A stretch of DNA of 24,038 nucleotides from CAXMST01 sp032122625 (GTDB lineage: Bacteria; Actinomycetota; Thermoleophilia; Solirubrobacterales; 70-9), in NCBI GenBank assembly GCA_032122625.1, contig JAQBGG010000115.1, forward strand, positions 1 through 24,038. The letters are read 5' to 3'. Made by a program: the position numbers and the translations under genes. Shown here piece after piece: positions 6,161-14,569 of the stretch; positions within the stretch are counted from its first letter, which is position 1; each line of letters opens with the position of its first letter. The notes beneath the pieces were generated by a model that was given only the letters and a program-made list of their open reading frames with translations, did not search any database and had not been told where the DNA came from.

Positions 6161-6874
6161 TCAGTCGTCGTCGGCCGCGTCCGAGTCCACGGACTTCTTG
6201 TCCTCGGTCGCGGGCTCCGCCTCGCCCTCGGCCTCGGCGGCCTCCTCGTAGAGGCTCTCGGAGGCCACCGGGTTGAGGCGCCGGTCCCAGAGGTTGATCT
6301 CGAGGAAGAGTTCGTCGCCGAATCCGTGCACGGCGTCGACGGCGATCAGCGTGAAGCGGCCGTCATTGACAGCGGTCTGGTCGAGGATCTCGGGCCCGAG
6401 TTCCGCGGTGGCGGCGATCGCGCCGCGAACCAGTGGGGTTCCCCAGATCAGGGTTACCTCGCCACCACGACCGCCGTCGGCGCGCCATTCCCCGATCACG
6501 GCGTCGTTGAGATCGACCTCCCAGTCCGGGTTGTCGTCGGCTGTGACATCGGTGAAGTCGGCCTCGGCCACGAGATCGCCGGGCTCACCGCTCTCGCCGA
6601 GATCGAACTGCAGGTAGCCGTAGTACTCGGGGAGGCCCCCCTGTTCCTCGGATGCCTGGCCGACGGCCGGCACGTAGATCCTCCGACCCCATGTCCGCTC
6701 GGGAAAAAAGCGCAGCGTCTCCGGGTCGAGCGGGGCACCGGCCTCCTCGGCGAGCGGTTCGCAGGCGCCAACGAAGGCGGCCAAGAGCCGCGCCTGCCAT
6801 TCACCGTAGGGGCGGGCATCCTGCGGGGTGTCGGCCATAAAGCGGGGGAAGGGCCGTGCGATCGGTGGGCTCAT
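6161..6874 (-). CDS. Unrecognised acidic cytoplasmic protein downstream of galT
   Basis: The start is the ATG at 6874 (MSPPIARPFPRFMADTPQDA), 11 bases after the galT stop, giving 237 aa. The frame extends further upstream only by overlapping galT. Visible features: a helical N-terminal part (GEWQARLLAAFVGACEPLAEE), a beta-rich middle with several Trp (GEWRADGG, EVTLIWGTPLVRG, LFLEINLWDRR), and a very acidic low-complexity tail (last ~30 residues, mostly E, D and A). There is no signal peptide or membrane segment. I know no function, and neither sequence nor position next to galT assigns one. It could be cotranscribed with galT. Confidence 0.6.
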   Translation of the reverse strand: MSPPIARPFPRFMADTPQDARPYGEWQARLLAAFVGACEPLAEEAGAPLDPETLRFFPERTWGRRIYVPAVGQASEEQGGLPEYYGYLQFDLGESGEPGDLVAEADFTDVTADDNPDWEVDLNDAVIGEWRADGGRGGEVTLIWGTPLVRGAIAATAELGPEILDQTAVNDGRFTLIAVDAVHGFGDELFLEINLWDRRLNPVASESLYEEAAEAEGEAEPATEDKKSVDSDAADDD

Positions 6875-6885
6875 GGCGCTGCAGC

Positions 6886-7980
6886 CTAGCCGTCGCGGCT
6901 GCCGGGCCCCTGACCGGGCAGATCCAGGGCAGCGCGGAGGTCGGCGGCGGCGCGCTCCGGCGGATAGACGTTGATGTCGACGCCGGTACCAAGTTCGAAC
7001 CCGGCCCGAACGGTGAGGCGCGGGACGAGGTCGAGATACCAGTGGAACTCCTCGCTGCCCCGGGGGGCGGTACGCACCCAGAGGTTGAGCTGGGGCGTTA
7101 CGCCGAAGACACCCTCGAGCGCCCGAAACGCGGTGGTCAGCATCGCCGCGCCCCGGTCGTCGGCCTCGAATCGGGGCTCCCTGCTGCGCGGCACTAGCCG
7201 CATCGCGAACGGCGAGCCTGAGGCCCACGGGCAGAACAGCACCGCCTCGGAGTCGACGCCAACGAGGCGTTCACGGCGGCGGACCTCCTCGACGATCAGG
7301 TCCTCCAGCAGGTGGCCGCCCATCGTCCGCTCGTGGTAGGCCGTGAAACGCTCGCGCTGGCGGGCGACGGCGACGGGGACGAACGGCAGCGCGTAGAGCT
7401 GAGCGTGGCTGTGCTCGAGCGAGGCACCGGCGAGAGGACCCTCGTTGACGATCAGATGCACGTACGAGGCCAACTCAGCGTGGGCCGCCACCCGCCGCCT
7501 CCAGGCGGCGAGCGCGGCGGCGATGCCGGCCTCGCCGAGCTCGATCAGACGAGTGTGATGGGCCGGCGTGTTGACGATCACCTCGTGCGCGCCGAGGGCC
7601 GGAGCACTTCCGAACAGTTGCGGAGCAGAGCTTCGCGACGAGGAGCTGAGCGGATCCGCTGCGCTACTGAGACCCGACTCGCGGGGACCACTTCGCGGAA
7701 GATCGGCGATCTCGCCGGAGAGCGCCGGGTAGAGGTTTGGTACCGAGCGCTGCGACCATCCCGGCGTGTCGGGCTCGCCGCCGCCAGGCCGCTCGGCCCA
7801 GACCTCCGGCGGCGTCCGGTCCTCGCGGCCCTCACAGAAGGGGCACGTTTCGGCGGCGTCCGGGGAGGAGACAGCTGCGGCGGGTGCGAATGCGTCCGGG
7901 CGCTCGGCCCGGCCCGGGGCGAGCAGCGCCCGCAACCCGCTGAGCTGGTCAATACGAATCTCGGGGGCGTGCTCAGACAA
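6886..7980 (-). CDS. galT: Galactose-1-phosphate uridylyltransferase-like protein (GalT, HIT superfamily)
   Basis: 364 aa from the ATG at 7980. The zinc/structural motif CPFC (46-49), VPNLYPAL (80-87), GAHEVIVNTPAHH (130-142) and the catalytic HxHxQ as HSHAQ (190-194) appear in the order of GalT-type hexose-1-phosphate nucleotidylyltransferases. The C-terminal half has FHWYLDLVPRLT and GTGVDINVYPPE, also typical. The reaction would be transfer of a nucleotidyl group to a hexose-1-phosphate through a nucleotidyl-histidine. Whether the donor is UDP-glucose (Leloir pathway) or the enzyme acts as an ADP-sugar phosphorylase is not decided by sequence. Odd feature: a Ser-rich insert at about 97-124. 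No galK or galE is nearby. Confidence 0.8.
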   Translation of the reverse strand: MSEHAPEIRIDQLSGLRALLAPGRAERPDAFAPAAAVSSPDAAETCPFCEGREDRTPPEVWAERPGGGEPDTPGWSQRSVPNLYPALSGEIADLPRSGPRESGLSSAADPLSSSSRSSAPQLFGSAPALGAHEVIVNTPAHHTRLIELGEAGIAAALAAWRRRVAAHAELASYVHLIVNEGPLAGASLEHSHAQLYALPFVPVAVARQRERFTAYHERTMGGHLLEDLIVEEVRRRERLVGVDSEAVLFCPWASGSPFAMRLVPRSREPRFEADDRGAAMLTTAFRALEGVFGVTPQLNLWVRTAPRGSEEFHWYLDLVPRLTVRAGFELGTGVDINVYPPERAAADLRAALDLPGQGPGSRDG

Positions 7981-8027
7981 CTGAGGGTGATTATCGCGCG
8001 TGGCCCTGCCGAGTAGGCGGGCTCCCC

Positions 8028-8621
8028 TCAGCCGCCCTGTGAGTAGCGGTCGATGTCCGCGGCGAGGTCCTCCTCGCCGGCGTAGACGCCGCGATGGATG
8101 TAGACGATCTCGCCGTTGGCGTCGTAGAAGACCGTGGTGGGAAACTCGAGCGCGTCGATCGAGCGGGCGATCTCGGAGTCAGGATCGGAGAAGCTCGGGT
8201 AGGGAACCGGGTGGTCGCGGAGGAAGGTCTCGGCGGCGTCGGTCGAATCGTCACTGTTGATTCCAACGAACGCAACCTCGTCGCCGCGTGCGGCTGCCTG
8301 CTCCTGCAGGTAGGGGAACTCGGCCCGGCATGGCCCGCACCACGAGGCCCACTTGTTGACGACGATCGGATAGCCCTCGAGCCTGCTGATCTGTTCCTCA
8401 TAGGCACCGGTCCCGCCGGAGAGAAGCCCGCCGCCACTCGCGTAAAGCGCCGCGAGCCTTGGTGGAGACTTCGCCTCGAGCTCCGAGTAGTCCGGCGCGT
8501 CGGCGGCGTTGCCGGGGTCGAGATCGTCCCCATCGGAGCCGCAGGCGGAGAGGCTCAGCGAGGCGATCACAGCCAGCGTCGCGATCACGAACCGGTGCGT
8601 CTTTTGAGTGGGTGATGCCAT
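8028..8621 (-). CDS. TlpA/ResA-like thioredoxin-fold lipoprotein
   Basis: 197 aa. A signal peptide with lipobox LSAC places the lipid-modified Cys at 27. A disordered acidic linker precedes the thioredoxin fold. The active site is WCGPC (94-98, in NKWASWCGPCRAE) and the cis-proline motif is EFPTTVF. The redox pair and location outside the membrane fit a TlpA/ResA/CcmG-type reductase that keeps extracytoplasmic cysteines reduced, for example in apocytochrome c. That role is an inference, encouraged by the ccm genes about 9 kb away. It heads a minus-strand run, 47 bases before galT, and diverges from the helicase gene. Confidence 0.85.
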   Translation of the reverse strand: MASPTQKTHRFVIATLAVIASLSLSACGSDGDDLDPGNAADAPDYSELEAKSPPRLAALYASGGGLLSGGTGAYEEQISRLEGYPIVVNKWASWCGPCRAEFPYLQEQAAARGDEVAFVGINSDDSTDAAETFLRDHPVPYPSFSDPDSEIARSIDALEFPTTVFYDANGEIVYIHRGVYAGEEDLAADIDRYSQGG

Positions 8622-8792
8622 TACGCTGCTCAGGGTGGTTAAATAGGGGATGGTCCACCAGGGGAACTTGAAGGACCTCAGGGGCCAGTCGGCCGGTTAT
8701 TCAACCCTAGGCGCCGGACCGGCTCGTCTCTTCCGAGCTTACTGCGAGCGTTTTCCTGAGCCGGATCATCGCCGCAGGCAACGGGCCTTTCT
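8622..8792. promoter_or_regulatory. Divergent promoter region between tlpA-like gene and helicase
   Basis: A 171-base gap between two divergent starts, so it should carry both promoters. The only AT-rich patch is TTAAATA at 8639-8645, which on the minus strand reads TATTTAA about 20 bases before the thioredoxin ATG and could be its -10 box. No clear ribosome binding site precedes the helicase ATG. Confidence 0.3.
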
Positions 8793-11390
8793 ATGGCAGA
8801 CACCGCAGCATTCGCCGCAGAGGCGACCGAGGCGCCATCGAGCGCAGACATCGAACGCGTGCAGAAGTTCACGCGGGAACCAATCCTGCTCGCGGGCGAG
8901 AGCCCGGAGGACATCCTGCCCGGGACCGCTCGGCGGCTCGCTTTTGACGCCGCGCTGGCCGAGATCGACTCCGGCGCCGAGGACCCGTCGATGGCCTGGC
9001 GTCAGGACTTCTCTCTGCTGCTCGGCCTGGAGCGAGTGCTCGACGTCGATCCGCCGAAGCTGCTTGACGGCGCCGAGCTGGACGAGCACCAGGTTGACGC
9101 CCTTTCGGGCACGTTGGCAGCCCTGACCACGGAGATCGAGAAGCCGGGCTCGGGCGGCAACGGGAACAGCTTCCGGATGAGCGACAACGGCAACCCCGCC
9201 GACGCTGACACCGATGGCGATGGCGAGCGCGGCGAGGATGAGGACGACGAAGACGATGATCTCGTCGCCGAGGACGAGGAGCCGCAGGACTGGGAGGAGT
9301 CCGACGTCGACGAGGAAGAGGAGCTCGGCGCCGAAGCTGCCGACGATCCGAGCGCCAGCCGCCGATTCTGGTTCGAGCATGCGACCGGCGCCGGCAAGAC
9401 CGTCGCTGCCGTCGGCTTCATCGAGGCCTCGCGCACCGGCGGCGTTCTGATCCTCACCCACCGCCGCAACCTCGTCGATCAGTTCATCGGCGAGATCTCC
9501 GACCGCGGCTACGCCGATCGGCTCTCGCCCGCCCTGCTTCGCGACCAGGATCACCCCTACGGCCCGGTCACCGTCGAGACCTACCAGTGGTTCGTGCGCA
9601 ACGCCGGCAAGGTCTCGGGTGCCTACTCGATCGTGATCTGCGACGAGGCCCATACGGCGCTCGGCGAGAAGACCAGTGGCTGCATTCGCTCATGGCGTGA
9701 GCCGGTGTTCATCGGCATGACCGCAACGGGCGCGCTGATCGCTCGCCACGTCGCTGACCTGTTCCCGACCCAGACTTCACGCTTCGACCTCGCCCAGGCA
9801 GCCCGCCGCGGGGTAATCGCGCCGTTGCGATGCATCCGCATCCCCCCCGGCCCCGGAGTCCGCACCCTGGCGAAGGTGCCCCTGCGCCGCGGCGAGGTCG
9901 ATCAGGACTTCGACCAGGAGGAGCTCGCGAAGCTGCTCGACCAGGCGCCCTTCAACGTCGCGATCGCGGACCTCTACCAGTCGCGCTTCCGGAAGATTCC
10001 CGGCGTCGTCTATACCGCCGGCGTAAAGCACGCCACCAACGTTGCCGCGGCGATGCGGGCCGTCGACATCAACGCCAGGGCGGTCAGTGGCGAGACGCCG
10101 AAGCGCGAGTTGACGGAGACGCTTGCCGCTTTCGAGCGCGGCGAGGTCGACGTACTCTGCAACGCGATGTTGCTCGCCGAGGGCTGGAACTCGCCACGGG
10201 CGACGATTTGCATGCACCTCGCCCCGACCGCCTCGAAACGCATCTACCAGCAGCGGGTCGGGCGCGTCACCCGGCGTAACCCCGGCAAGGAAGCCGGCCT
10301 GGTGATCGACCTGGTCCACCCCGCTACCCGCAACGACGAGAACATCGTCACCCTGCACAGCCTGCTTGACCGCGACGTCTACCGCGGCGGCGCGATCGTC
10401 GTCGGCCCGGTCCGCCGTGGCCGTGGCCGTCGTGTCCGGGTCGAGAAACGCGTCGTCCCGGTCTCGGTCGACCCAGAGCGCCGCATGCAGGTGCTCGAGC
10501 GCGAAATGTGGCGCACCGCCGTCGAGCGCCTCGACTATTCCGAGCAGCACGTCTGGGCGGCGCTCGCCGGGGCCCGCGTGCAGCCGAACTCCTGGCGCAA
10601 GGCGAAGGCGATGCTCCAGCACGACCAGGCGAAGGAGTTGCGTCGCCGCTTCCTGCTGACCTGCATCCAGCGGAACCGCTCGAGCCAGCTGAAGCTGAAG
10701 GCGCTTTCTGAGCTCGCCGCAACGCGCGAAGCCGAGCCATTCGACGAGGCGATCGACATGGTCGGGACCTGGCAGCGTGACCAGCGCCGGGCCGGGGTCC
10801 GGGTGTTGCTTCAGGCGCTCACCGAGAAGCAAATCGGCCGTCGCGATCAGGCCCAGGCGTGGGTCTGGCGGTTGGCCGAGTTCACCCGCGACTGCCACGA
10901 GGAATACGCCGTCGCCCGATGGCCTGAGACGAAGCGCCTGCTCGGCCTGTTTGTCAACTCTTCAGGCCGTGCCCACGGCAAGAACGCCCGCCGTCTGGCC
11001 CAGGCCGCCAAGGGTCAGGACCGCCGTCTGGCGGTCGCCCTGCTGGCCGCCGCCGTCGCCCACACCCCGGAAGCCGAGGAGGTGCTGCGCGGAGCGCGGA
11101 TGCGGATGGCCCGCAAGCCCTCCGCCGTCGCCCGTGAGCTGCTCCGAAACCTGCCCAAGGGCGGCAAGAAGCGCCGCCGGCGCAAGCGTCGCGGCGAAGA
11201 TGAGGGTGGCGGCGGGAACGGCGGCCCGAAGGAAGGCGGGGGCTCCCAGCGCCGGTCCAAGAGCGAAAAGAACAGGGGGGGGGAGAAGCCCGGCTCGTCC
11301 GGGAACGGGCGCCCGGAGGCGAGGCGCGACGCCCCGAAACAGGCCGAAGGGGACCGCGCAAAAAGGACCGGGGGCGGCTCCGCCGACTGA
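8793..11390 (+). CDS. Superfamily 2 DEAD/DEAH-type helicase with acidic insert and basic tail
   Basis: 865 aa from the ATG at 8793. Motifs in order: Q-like LDEHQVDAL (96-104), Walker A ATGAGKT (197-203), a Ia-like LTHRRNLVDQF (221-231), DEAH (284-287), MTAT motif III (309-312), LLAEGWNSP motif V (460-468) and QQRVGRVTRR motif VI (486-495). This is a complete two-RecA SF2 core of the UvrB/type I restriction/DEAD-like branch. Between the Q motif and Walker A lies an insert of about 70 residues (117-188), mostly D and E, where relatives have a short link. The C-terminus (about 786-865) is strongly basic and Gly-rich (KKRRRRKRRGEDEGGG). It probably acts on DNA or RNA, target unknown. It stands alone, convergent with birA. 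Confidence 0.85.
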   Translation: MADTAAFAAEATEAPSSADIERVQKFTREPILLAGESPEDILPGTARRLAFDAALAEIDSGAEDPSMAWRQDFSLLLGLERVLDVDPPKLLDGAELDEHQVDALSGTLAALTTEIEKPGSGGNGNSFRMSDNGNPADADTDGDGERGEDEDDEDDDLVAEDEEPQDWEESDVDEEEELGAEAADDPSASRRFWFEHATGAGKTVAAVGFIEASRTGGVLILTHRRNLVDQFIGEISDRGYADRLSPALLRDQDHPYGPVTVETYQWFVRNAGKVSGAYSIVICDEAHTALGEKTSGCIRSWREPVFIGMTATGALIARHVADLFPTQTSRFDLAQAARRGVIAPLRCIRIPPGPGVRTLAKVPLRRGEVDQDFDQEELAKLLDQAPFNVAIADLYQSRFRKIPGVVYTAGVKHATNVAAAMRAVDINARAVSGETPKRELTETLAAFERGEVDVLCNAMLLAEGWNSPRATICMHLAPTASKRIYQQRVGRVTRRNPGKEAGLVIDLVHPATRNDENIVTLHSLLDRDVYRGGAIVVGPVRRGRGRRVRVEKRVVPVSVDPERRMQVLEREMWRTAVERLDYSEQHVWAALAGARVQPNSWRKAKAMLQHDQAKELRRRFLLTCIQRNRSSQLKLKALSELAATREAEPFDEAIDMVGTWQRDQRRAGVRVLLQALTEKQIGRRDQAQAWVWRLAEFTRDCHEEYAVARWPETKRLLGLFVNSSGRAHGKNARRLAQAAKGQDRRLAVALLAAAVAHTPEAEEVLRGARMRMARKPSAVARELLRNLPKGGKKRRRRKRRGEDEGGGGNGGPKEGGGSQRRSKSEKNRGGEKPGSSGNGRPEARRDAPKQAEGDRAKRTGGGSAD

Positions 11391-11433
11391 GCCCCCTGGG
11401 CCGTCCACCGGCTGCGCCCAAACAGGCGTCGGC

Positions 11434-12153
11434 TCAAACCAGGCGAAGGTGGACCTCGCCCGAGCCAAGCTCGACTCGCTCGCCGCTCTCTCCACGAACG
11501 ATCAGGTTTCCTTTCTCGTCGACGCCTTCGGCGAAGCCGCGGCGATCGAGTTGATCCGGCCCGCCCTCCCATGCGATCGGGCGGCCGCTGAGGGCGTCGC
11601 GGCGCCCAAAGGCGGCGAGCACGTCGTCGGGCTTCGCCTCGACCCAGCGCCCGAGCCGTTTATCGAGGGCCTTGCGCAGCCGGCTCGGGGTCGCACCGTG
11701 ACCCAGAGAGATCGCCGGCCAGCGGAGATCGGCGGGGAACTCGTCGGGTTCGATCGCGACGTTGACGCCGACGCCGATCACCGCCCACTCCGGCGGGCGC
11801 GCTTCGATCAGGACGCCGCCGAGCTTGTGCTCCTCGAGCCAGATGTCGTTCGGCCACTTGATCTTGCACTCAACGTCGGCGAGTGACTCGCAGGCCTCGC
11901 AGACCGCGAGCGGGACGGCGAGCGGGAGCAGCAGGTGACGCAGATCCAGCGGCCGCAGGATCGCCGAGTAAAGCAGCGCCCGATCCGGCGGCGCGACCCA
12001 GCGACGCCCATGCCTGCCGCGCCCGGCGGTCTGACTGGAGGCCGTGACGACGGTGCCCGACTCGGCCCCTTCGATCGCCAACTCGCGGGCCCGCTCGTTG
12101 GTCGAGTCGATCTCGGAGCGGTGGATGTGTGGCTTGCCGAAGCGGACGCTCAC
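11434..12153 (-). CDS. birA: Biotin--[acetyl-CoA-carboxylase] ligase, monofunctional
   Basis: 239 aa. It joins biotin via biotinyl-AMP to the lysine of biotin carboxyl carrier proteins in the cytoplasm. Visible motifs: SEIDSTNERA (substrate pocket start), the biotinyl-AMP loop GRGRHGRRW (44-52), KWPNDI (99-104), KLGGVLIE (110-117) and IGVGVNV. The C-terminal beta domain closes with GERVELGSGEVHLRLV. The N-terminal winged helix of bifunctional BirA is absent, so it should not act as the biotin repressor. Its ATG overlaps the stop of the SAM adenosyltransferase gene by 4 bases (12150-12153), making it the last gene of the ccm-hem cluster. Confidence 0.93.
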   Translation of the reverse strand: MSVRFGKPHIHRSEIDSTNERARELAIEGAESGTVVTASSQTAGRGRHGRRWVAPPDRALLYSAILRPLDLRHLLLPLAVPLAVCEACESLADVECKIKWPNDIWLEEHKLGGVLIEARPPEWAVIGVGVNVAIEPDEFPADLRWPAISLGHGATPSRLRKALDKRLGRWVEAKPDDVLAAFGRRDALSGRPIAWEGGPDQLDRRGFAEGVDEKGNLIVRGESGERVELGSGEVHLRLV

Positions 12154-12962
12154 GGCGCCGGCTCCAGCTCCAGCTCATCGCCGGCGCGAACCTCCAACTG
12201 CTCGGCCGCGTTGCCACGGTTGATCGCAATTGCCATCCGGCCGGAGGAGTCCGTGTAGAAGAGGAGGGCGCCCTCATCCACATTCCCGAACGAAGTCGCG
12301 CGGACCGCAGATTGGCGCCGCGAACGGGGGCCGATCGAGACGCGCGCCGCAGCCGCCAGCGGATGGCTGCTGATGTCCTCGGCCCTCAGGTCGAGGGCGA
12401 TGTTGCCAAAGCCGTCGATCCGATCGGCATGCGCGAAGGCACGGTGTTGCTCAACCCGCGGCCGGGAGACGGCCTGACGTACGAGCCCGGCCCCCTCAAT
12501 GGTCGGACCGGCGTCGGCGAGTGCCGCGCCGGCGGCCAGGCGGGCCGCCACCGGGGCGAACAGGTCACGGCCGTGAAAGGTCGCCGAGGCCGGTTCCAGC
12601 CGGAACCGGGAGTCGCCTATGTCGACGGCCTCCTCCGCCCCCCCGAGCACGTCGATCGCCGGCGGTAGCAGGCCGTTGTCCGGGCCGACGAAGAGGTGGC
12701 CGGTGGCGGTCCGCACAGCGATCGCACGCCGCTCACCACCCACCCCGGGGTCGACGACCGCAAGATGGACGCCGAGCGGCGCGAACGGAACCGCGTCGGC
12801 GAGCGCCACAGCTCCGCTGCGAACGTCGTGCCGGCCGATCGCGTGGGTCAGGTCGATCACCTGTGCCCCGGGGGCGATCCGCGCGATCACCGCGCGGCAG
12901 ACCCCGGCGGAATCATCGGCGATCCCGTAGTCGGAGAGAAAGGTGATCGGCAGCGGGCTCAT
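12150..12962 (-). CDS. SAM hydroxide adenosyltransferase (DUF62 / SAM-dependent chlorinase-fluorinase family)
   Basis: 270 aa. Members hydrolyse S-adenosylmethionine to adenosine and methionine with water/hydroxide as nucleophile. The conserved Asp-Arg-His triad of the hydrolase type is visible: Asp71 and Arg78 in VVDPGVGGERR, and His130 in TFHGRDLFAP. Other family blocks are ITFLSDYGIADDSAG at the start, IDLTHAI (36-42), VGPDNGLL and DRIDGFGNIALD. The 20-odd-residue loop specific to true halogenases is not evident, so hydrolysis is more likely than halogenation. It follows cobA/hemD after 68 bases and is coupled to birA. Why it is grouped with SAM-using CobA is unclear; control of SAM levels is a guess. 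Confidence 0.88.
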   Translation of the reverse strand: MSPLPITFLSDYGIADDSAGVCRAVIARIAPGAQVIDLTHAIGRHDVRSGAVALADAVPFAPLGVHLAVVDPGVGGERRAIAVRTATGHLFVGPDNGLLPPAIDVLGGAEEAVDIGDSRFRLEPASATFHGRDLFAPVAARLAAGAALADAGPTIEGAGLVRQAVSRPRVEQHRAFAHADRIDGFGNIALDLRAEDISSHPLAAAARVSIGPRSRRQSAVRATSFGNVDEGALLFYTDSSGRMAIAINRGNAAEQLEVRAGDELELEPAP

Positions 12963-13030
12963 CGGCCTGGAAATCTAGATCACCGATCCGCCGGGCACCG
13001 GCGAGCCGCCCGCTGAACGCTTTCGCGCGC

Positions 13031-14569
13031 TCAGGCGCCGGCAGCGGCGTCGGCGAGCAACGCTTCGAGCAGGCCCTCGGGGTCGTGCCGGGAAGCCTCG
13101 ACATGCACCTCGAGGCCGTGCTCGCGGGCGGTCGCGCTGGTGACCGGGCCGATCGAGACGATCCGCACCTGCGAGGGAAAGCCGTCGCCGGCCGCGGCGA
13201 GGAAGTTGCGCACGGTCGAGGAAGAGGTAAAGGTCAGGTAGTCGGCGCTCGCCGCCGACTCGAAGGCCGCTGGGTCCGCCTCCTCGCGAACGGTCTCGTA
13301 GAGGCCGACCACGTCGACCTTCCCGCCACGTTCAGCCAGCGCCTCCGGCAGCACATCGCGCGCTTCCCGGGCGCGGGCAATCAGAACCGGCCGTCCATCG
13401 ACCTCGACGTCGGCGAGCGCCGCGATCAGCGACTCGGCGATCGATCGAGGCGGGACGATGTCGGCCAGCACACCGAGGCTGCGCAGTTCGCGAGCCGTAC
13501 CTGGCCCGATTGCCGCCACCGTGGCCCCGGCCAGAGCCCGCGCGTCGAGGCCACGATCGGCGAGCGCCTCGAACAACAGCCGGGCCCCGTTGGGGCTGGT
13601 CAGGCAGATCAGGGAGTAGGAGTGGATCGCCTCCAGTGCGGCGGCAACCTCGCTGGTGTTGATCGTCGGCTCAATCCGGATCGCCGGCAGCTCGATCACC
13701 TCGGCGCCGAGCCCGGCCAGGCTCTCGGCCAGGCCGCTGGCCTGCGCGCGAGCGCGGGTGACGATCACCCGTTTTCCGTGTAGGGGCCGGCGCTCGAGCC
13801 AGGCGATCTTCTCGCGCCGGGCGGCAACGGGGCCGAAGAGAAGGATCGAGGGGGGTCCGAGGCCGGCCGCGGCGGCTGCGTCGGGAAGGGTTGCCGTCGT
13901 CGCGACGACGGTCCGCTGGCCGGGATGGGTGCCCCGCTCTACCGCTGCCGCCGGCTGATCGGGATCCCTACCGGCCTCGATCAGGCGGGCCGAGATCTGC
14001 GGCAGGTTCTTGACGCCCATGTAGAGCACCAAGGTCCCGGGGAAGCTCGCGAGCGAGGCCCAGTCGATCGCGCTCTCGGGCTTCTCCGGGTCCTCGTGAC
14101 CTGTGACGAAGGCAACCGCCGAAGCATCCTCGCGGTGGGTCACCGGGATGCCGGCGTATGCCGGGGCGGCAATCCCAGCGGTAACACCGGGGACGACCTC
14201 GAACGGCACTCCGGCGACAGCCAGGGCCTCCGCCTCCTCACCGCCCCGGCCAAAGACGAACGGATCGCCACCCTTGAGCCGGACGACCGAGCGGCCGGCC
14301 TCGGCCCGCTCGGCGATCTGAGTCTGGATCTCCTCCTGAGCCATCGCTGCGTCTCCCGGCCGCTTGCCCACGTAGACGAGCTCCGCGTCAGGACGGGCGT
14401 CGCGCAGGGCCCCGGCGGGGATCAGCCGGTCGTAGAGGATCACGTCCGCCGTCGCAATCAGCTGCAAGGCCCGAGCCGTCATCAAGCCGGGGTCTCCGGG
14501 CCCAGCGCCAACCAGGTAGGCGACGCCCGGGCGGGCCCCGGGCGAGGGTGCCGGCGAGTCGGTGCTCAT
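13031..14569 (-). CDS. cobA/hemD: Fused uroporphyrinogen-III C-methyltransferase / uroporphyrinogen-III synthase
   Basis: 512 aa from the ATG at 14569, whose ATGA overlaps the hemC stop. Residues ~15-258 are a CobA/SUMT domain: GAGPGDPGLMT (21-31), LKGGDPFVFGRGGEE (97-110), VVPGVTA (123-129) and YMGVKNLP, which uses SAM to make precorrin-2 for siroheme/cobalamin. Residues ~260-505 are a HemD domain: GKRVIVTRARAQA, LTSPNGARLLFEAL, AIGPGTARELRSLG and FTSSSTVRNFLAA, which closes hydroxymethylbilane to uroporphyrinogen III. The fusion order is seen in several actinobacteria and firmicutes. Together with hemC it covers two consecutive steps plus the branch into precorrin-2. No frameshift is seen. 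Confidence 0.93.
   Translation of the reverse strand: MSTDSPAPSPGARPGVAYLVGAGPGDPGLMTARALQLIATADVILYDRLIPAGALRDARPDAELVYVGKRPGDAAMAQEEIQTQIAERAEAGRSVVRLKGGDPFVFGRGGEEAEALAVAGVPFEVVPGVTAGIAAPAYAGIPVTHREDASAVAFVTGHEDPEKPESAIDWASLASFPGTLVLYMGVKNLPQISARLIEAGRDPDQPAAAVERGTHPGQRTVVATTATLPDAAAAAGLGPPSILLFGPVAARREKIAWLERRPLHGKRVIVTRARAQASGLAESLAGLGAEVIELPAIRIEPTINTSEVAAALEAIHSYSLICLTSPNGARLLFEALADRGLDARALAGATVAAIGPGTARELRSLGVLADIVPPRSIAESLIAALADVEVDGRPVLIARAREARDVLPEALAERGGKVDVVGLYETVREEADPAAFESAASADYLTFTSSSTVRNFLAAAGDGFPSQVRIVSIGPVTSATAREHGLEVHVEASRHDPEGLLEALLADAAAGA

Noticed and set aside
9777..10898. 373-residue minus-strand open frame inside the helicase gene
   Set aside because: It lies antisense to conserved helicase motifs V and VI and shows no domain; it is a GC-driven shadow.
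11355..11397. Terminator hairpin at the end of the helicase gene
   Set aside because: GGGGGCGGCTC and GAGCCCCC pair only imperfectly and the stem includes the stop codon; not convincing.
12150..12962. SAM-dependent halogenase (fluorinase/chlorinase) instead of hydrolase
   Set aside because: The Asp-Arg-His triad of the hydroxide adenosyltransferases is present and the halogenase-specific loop is not evident.
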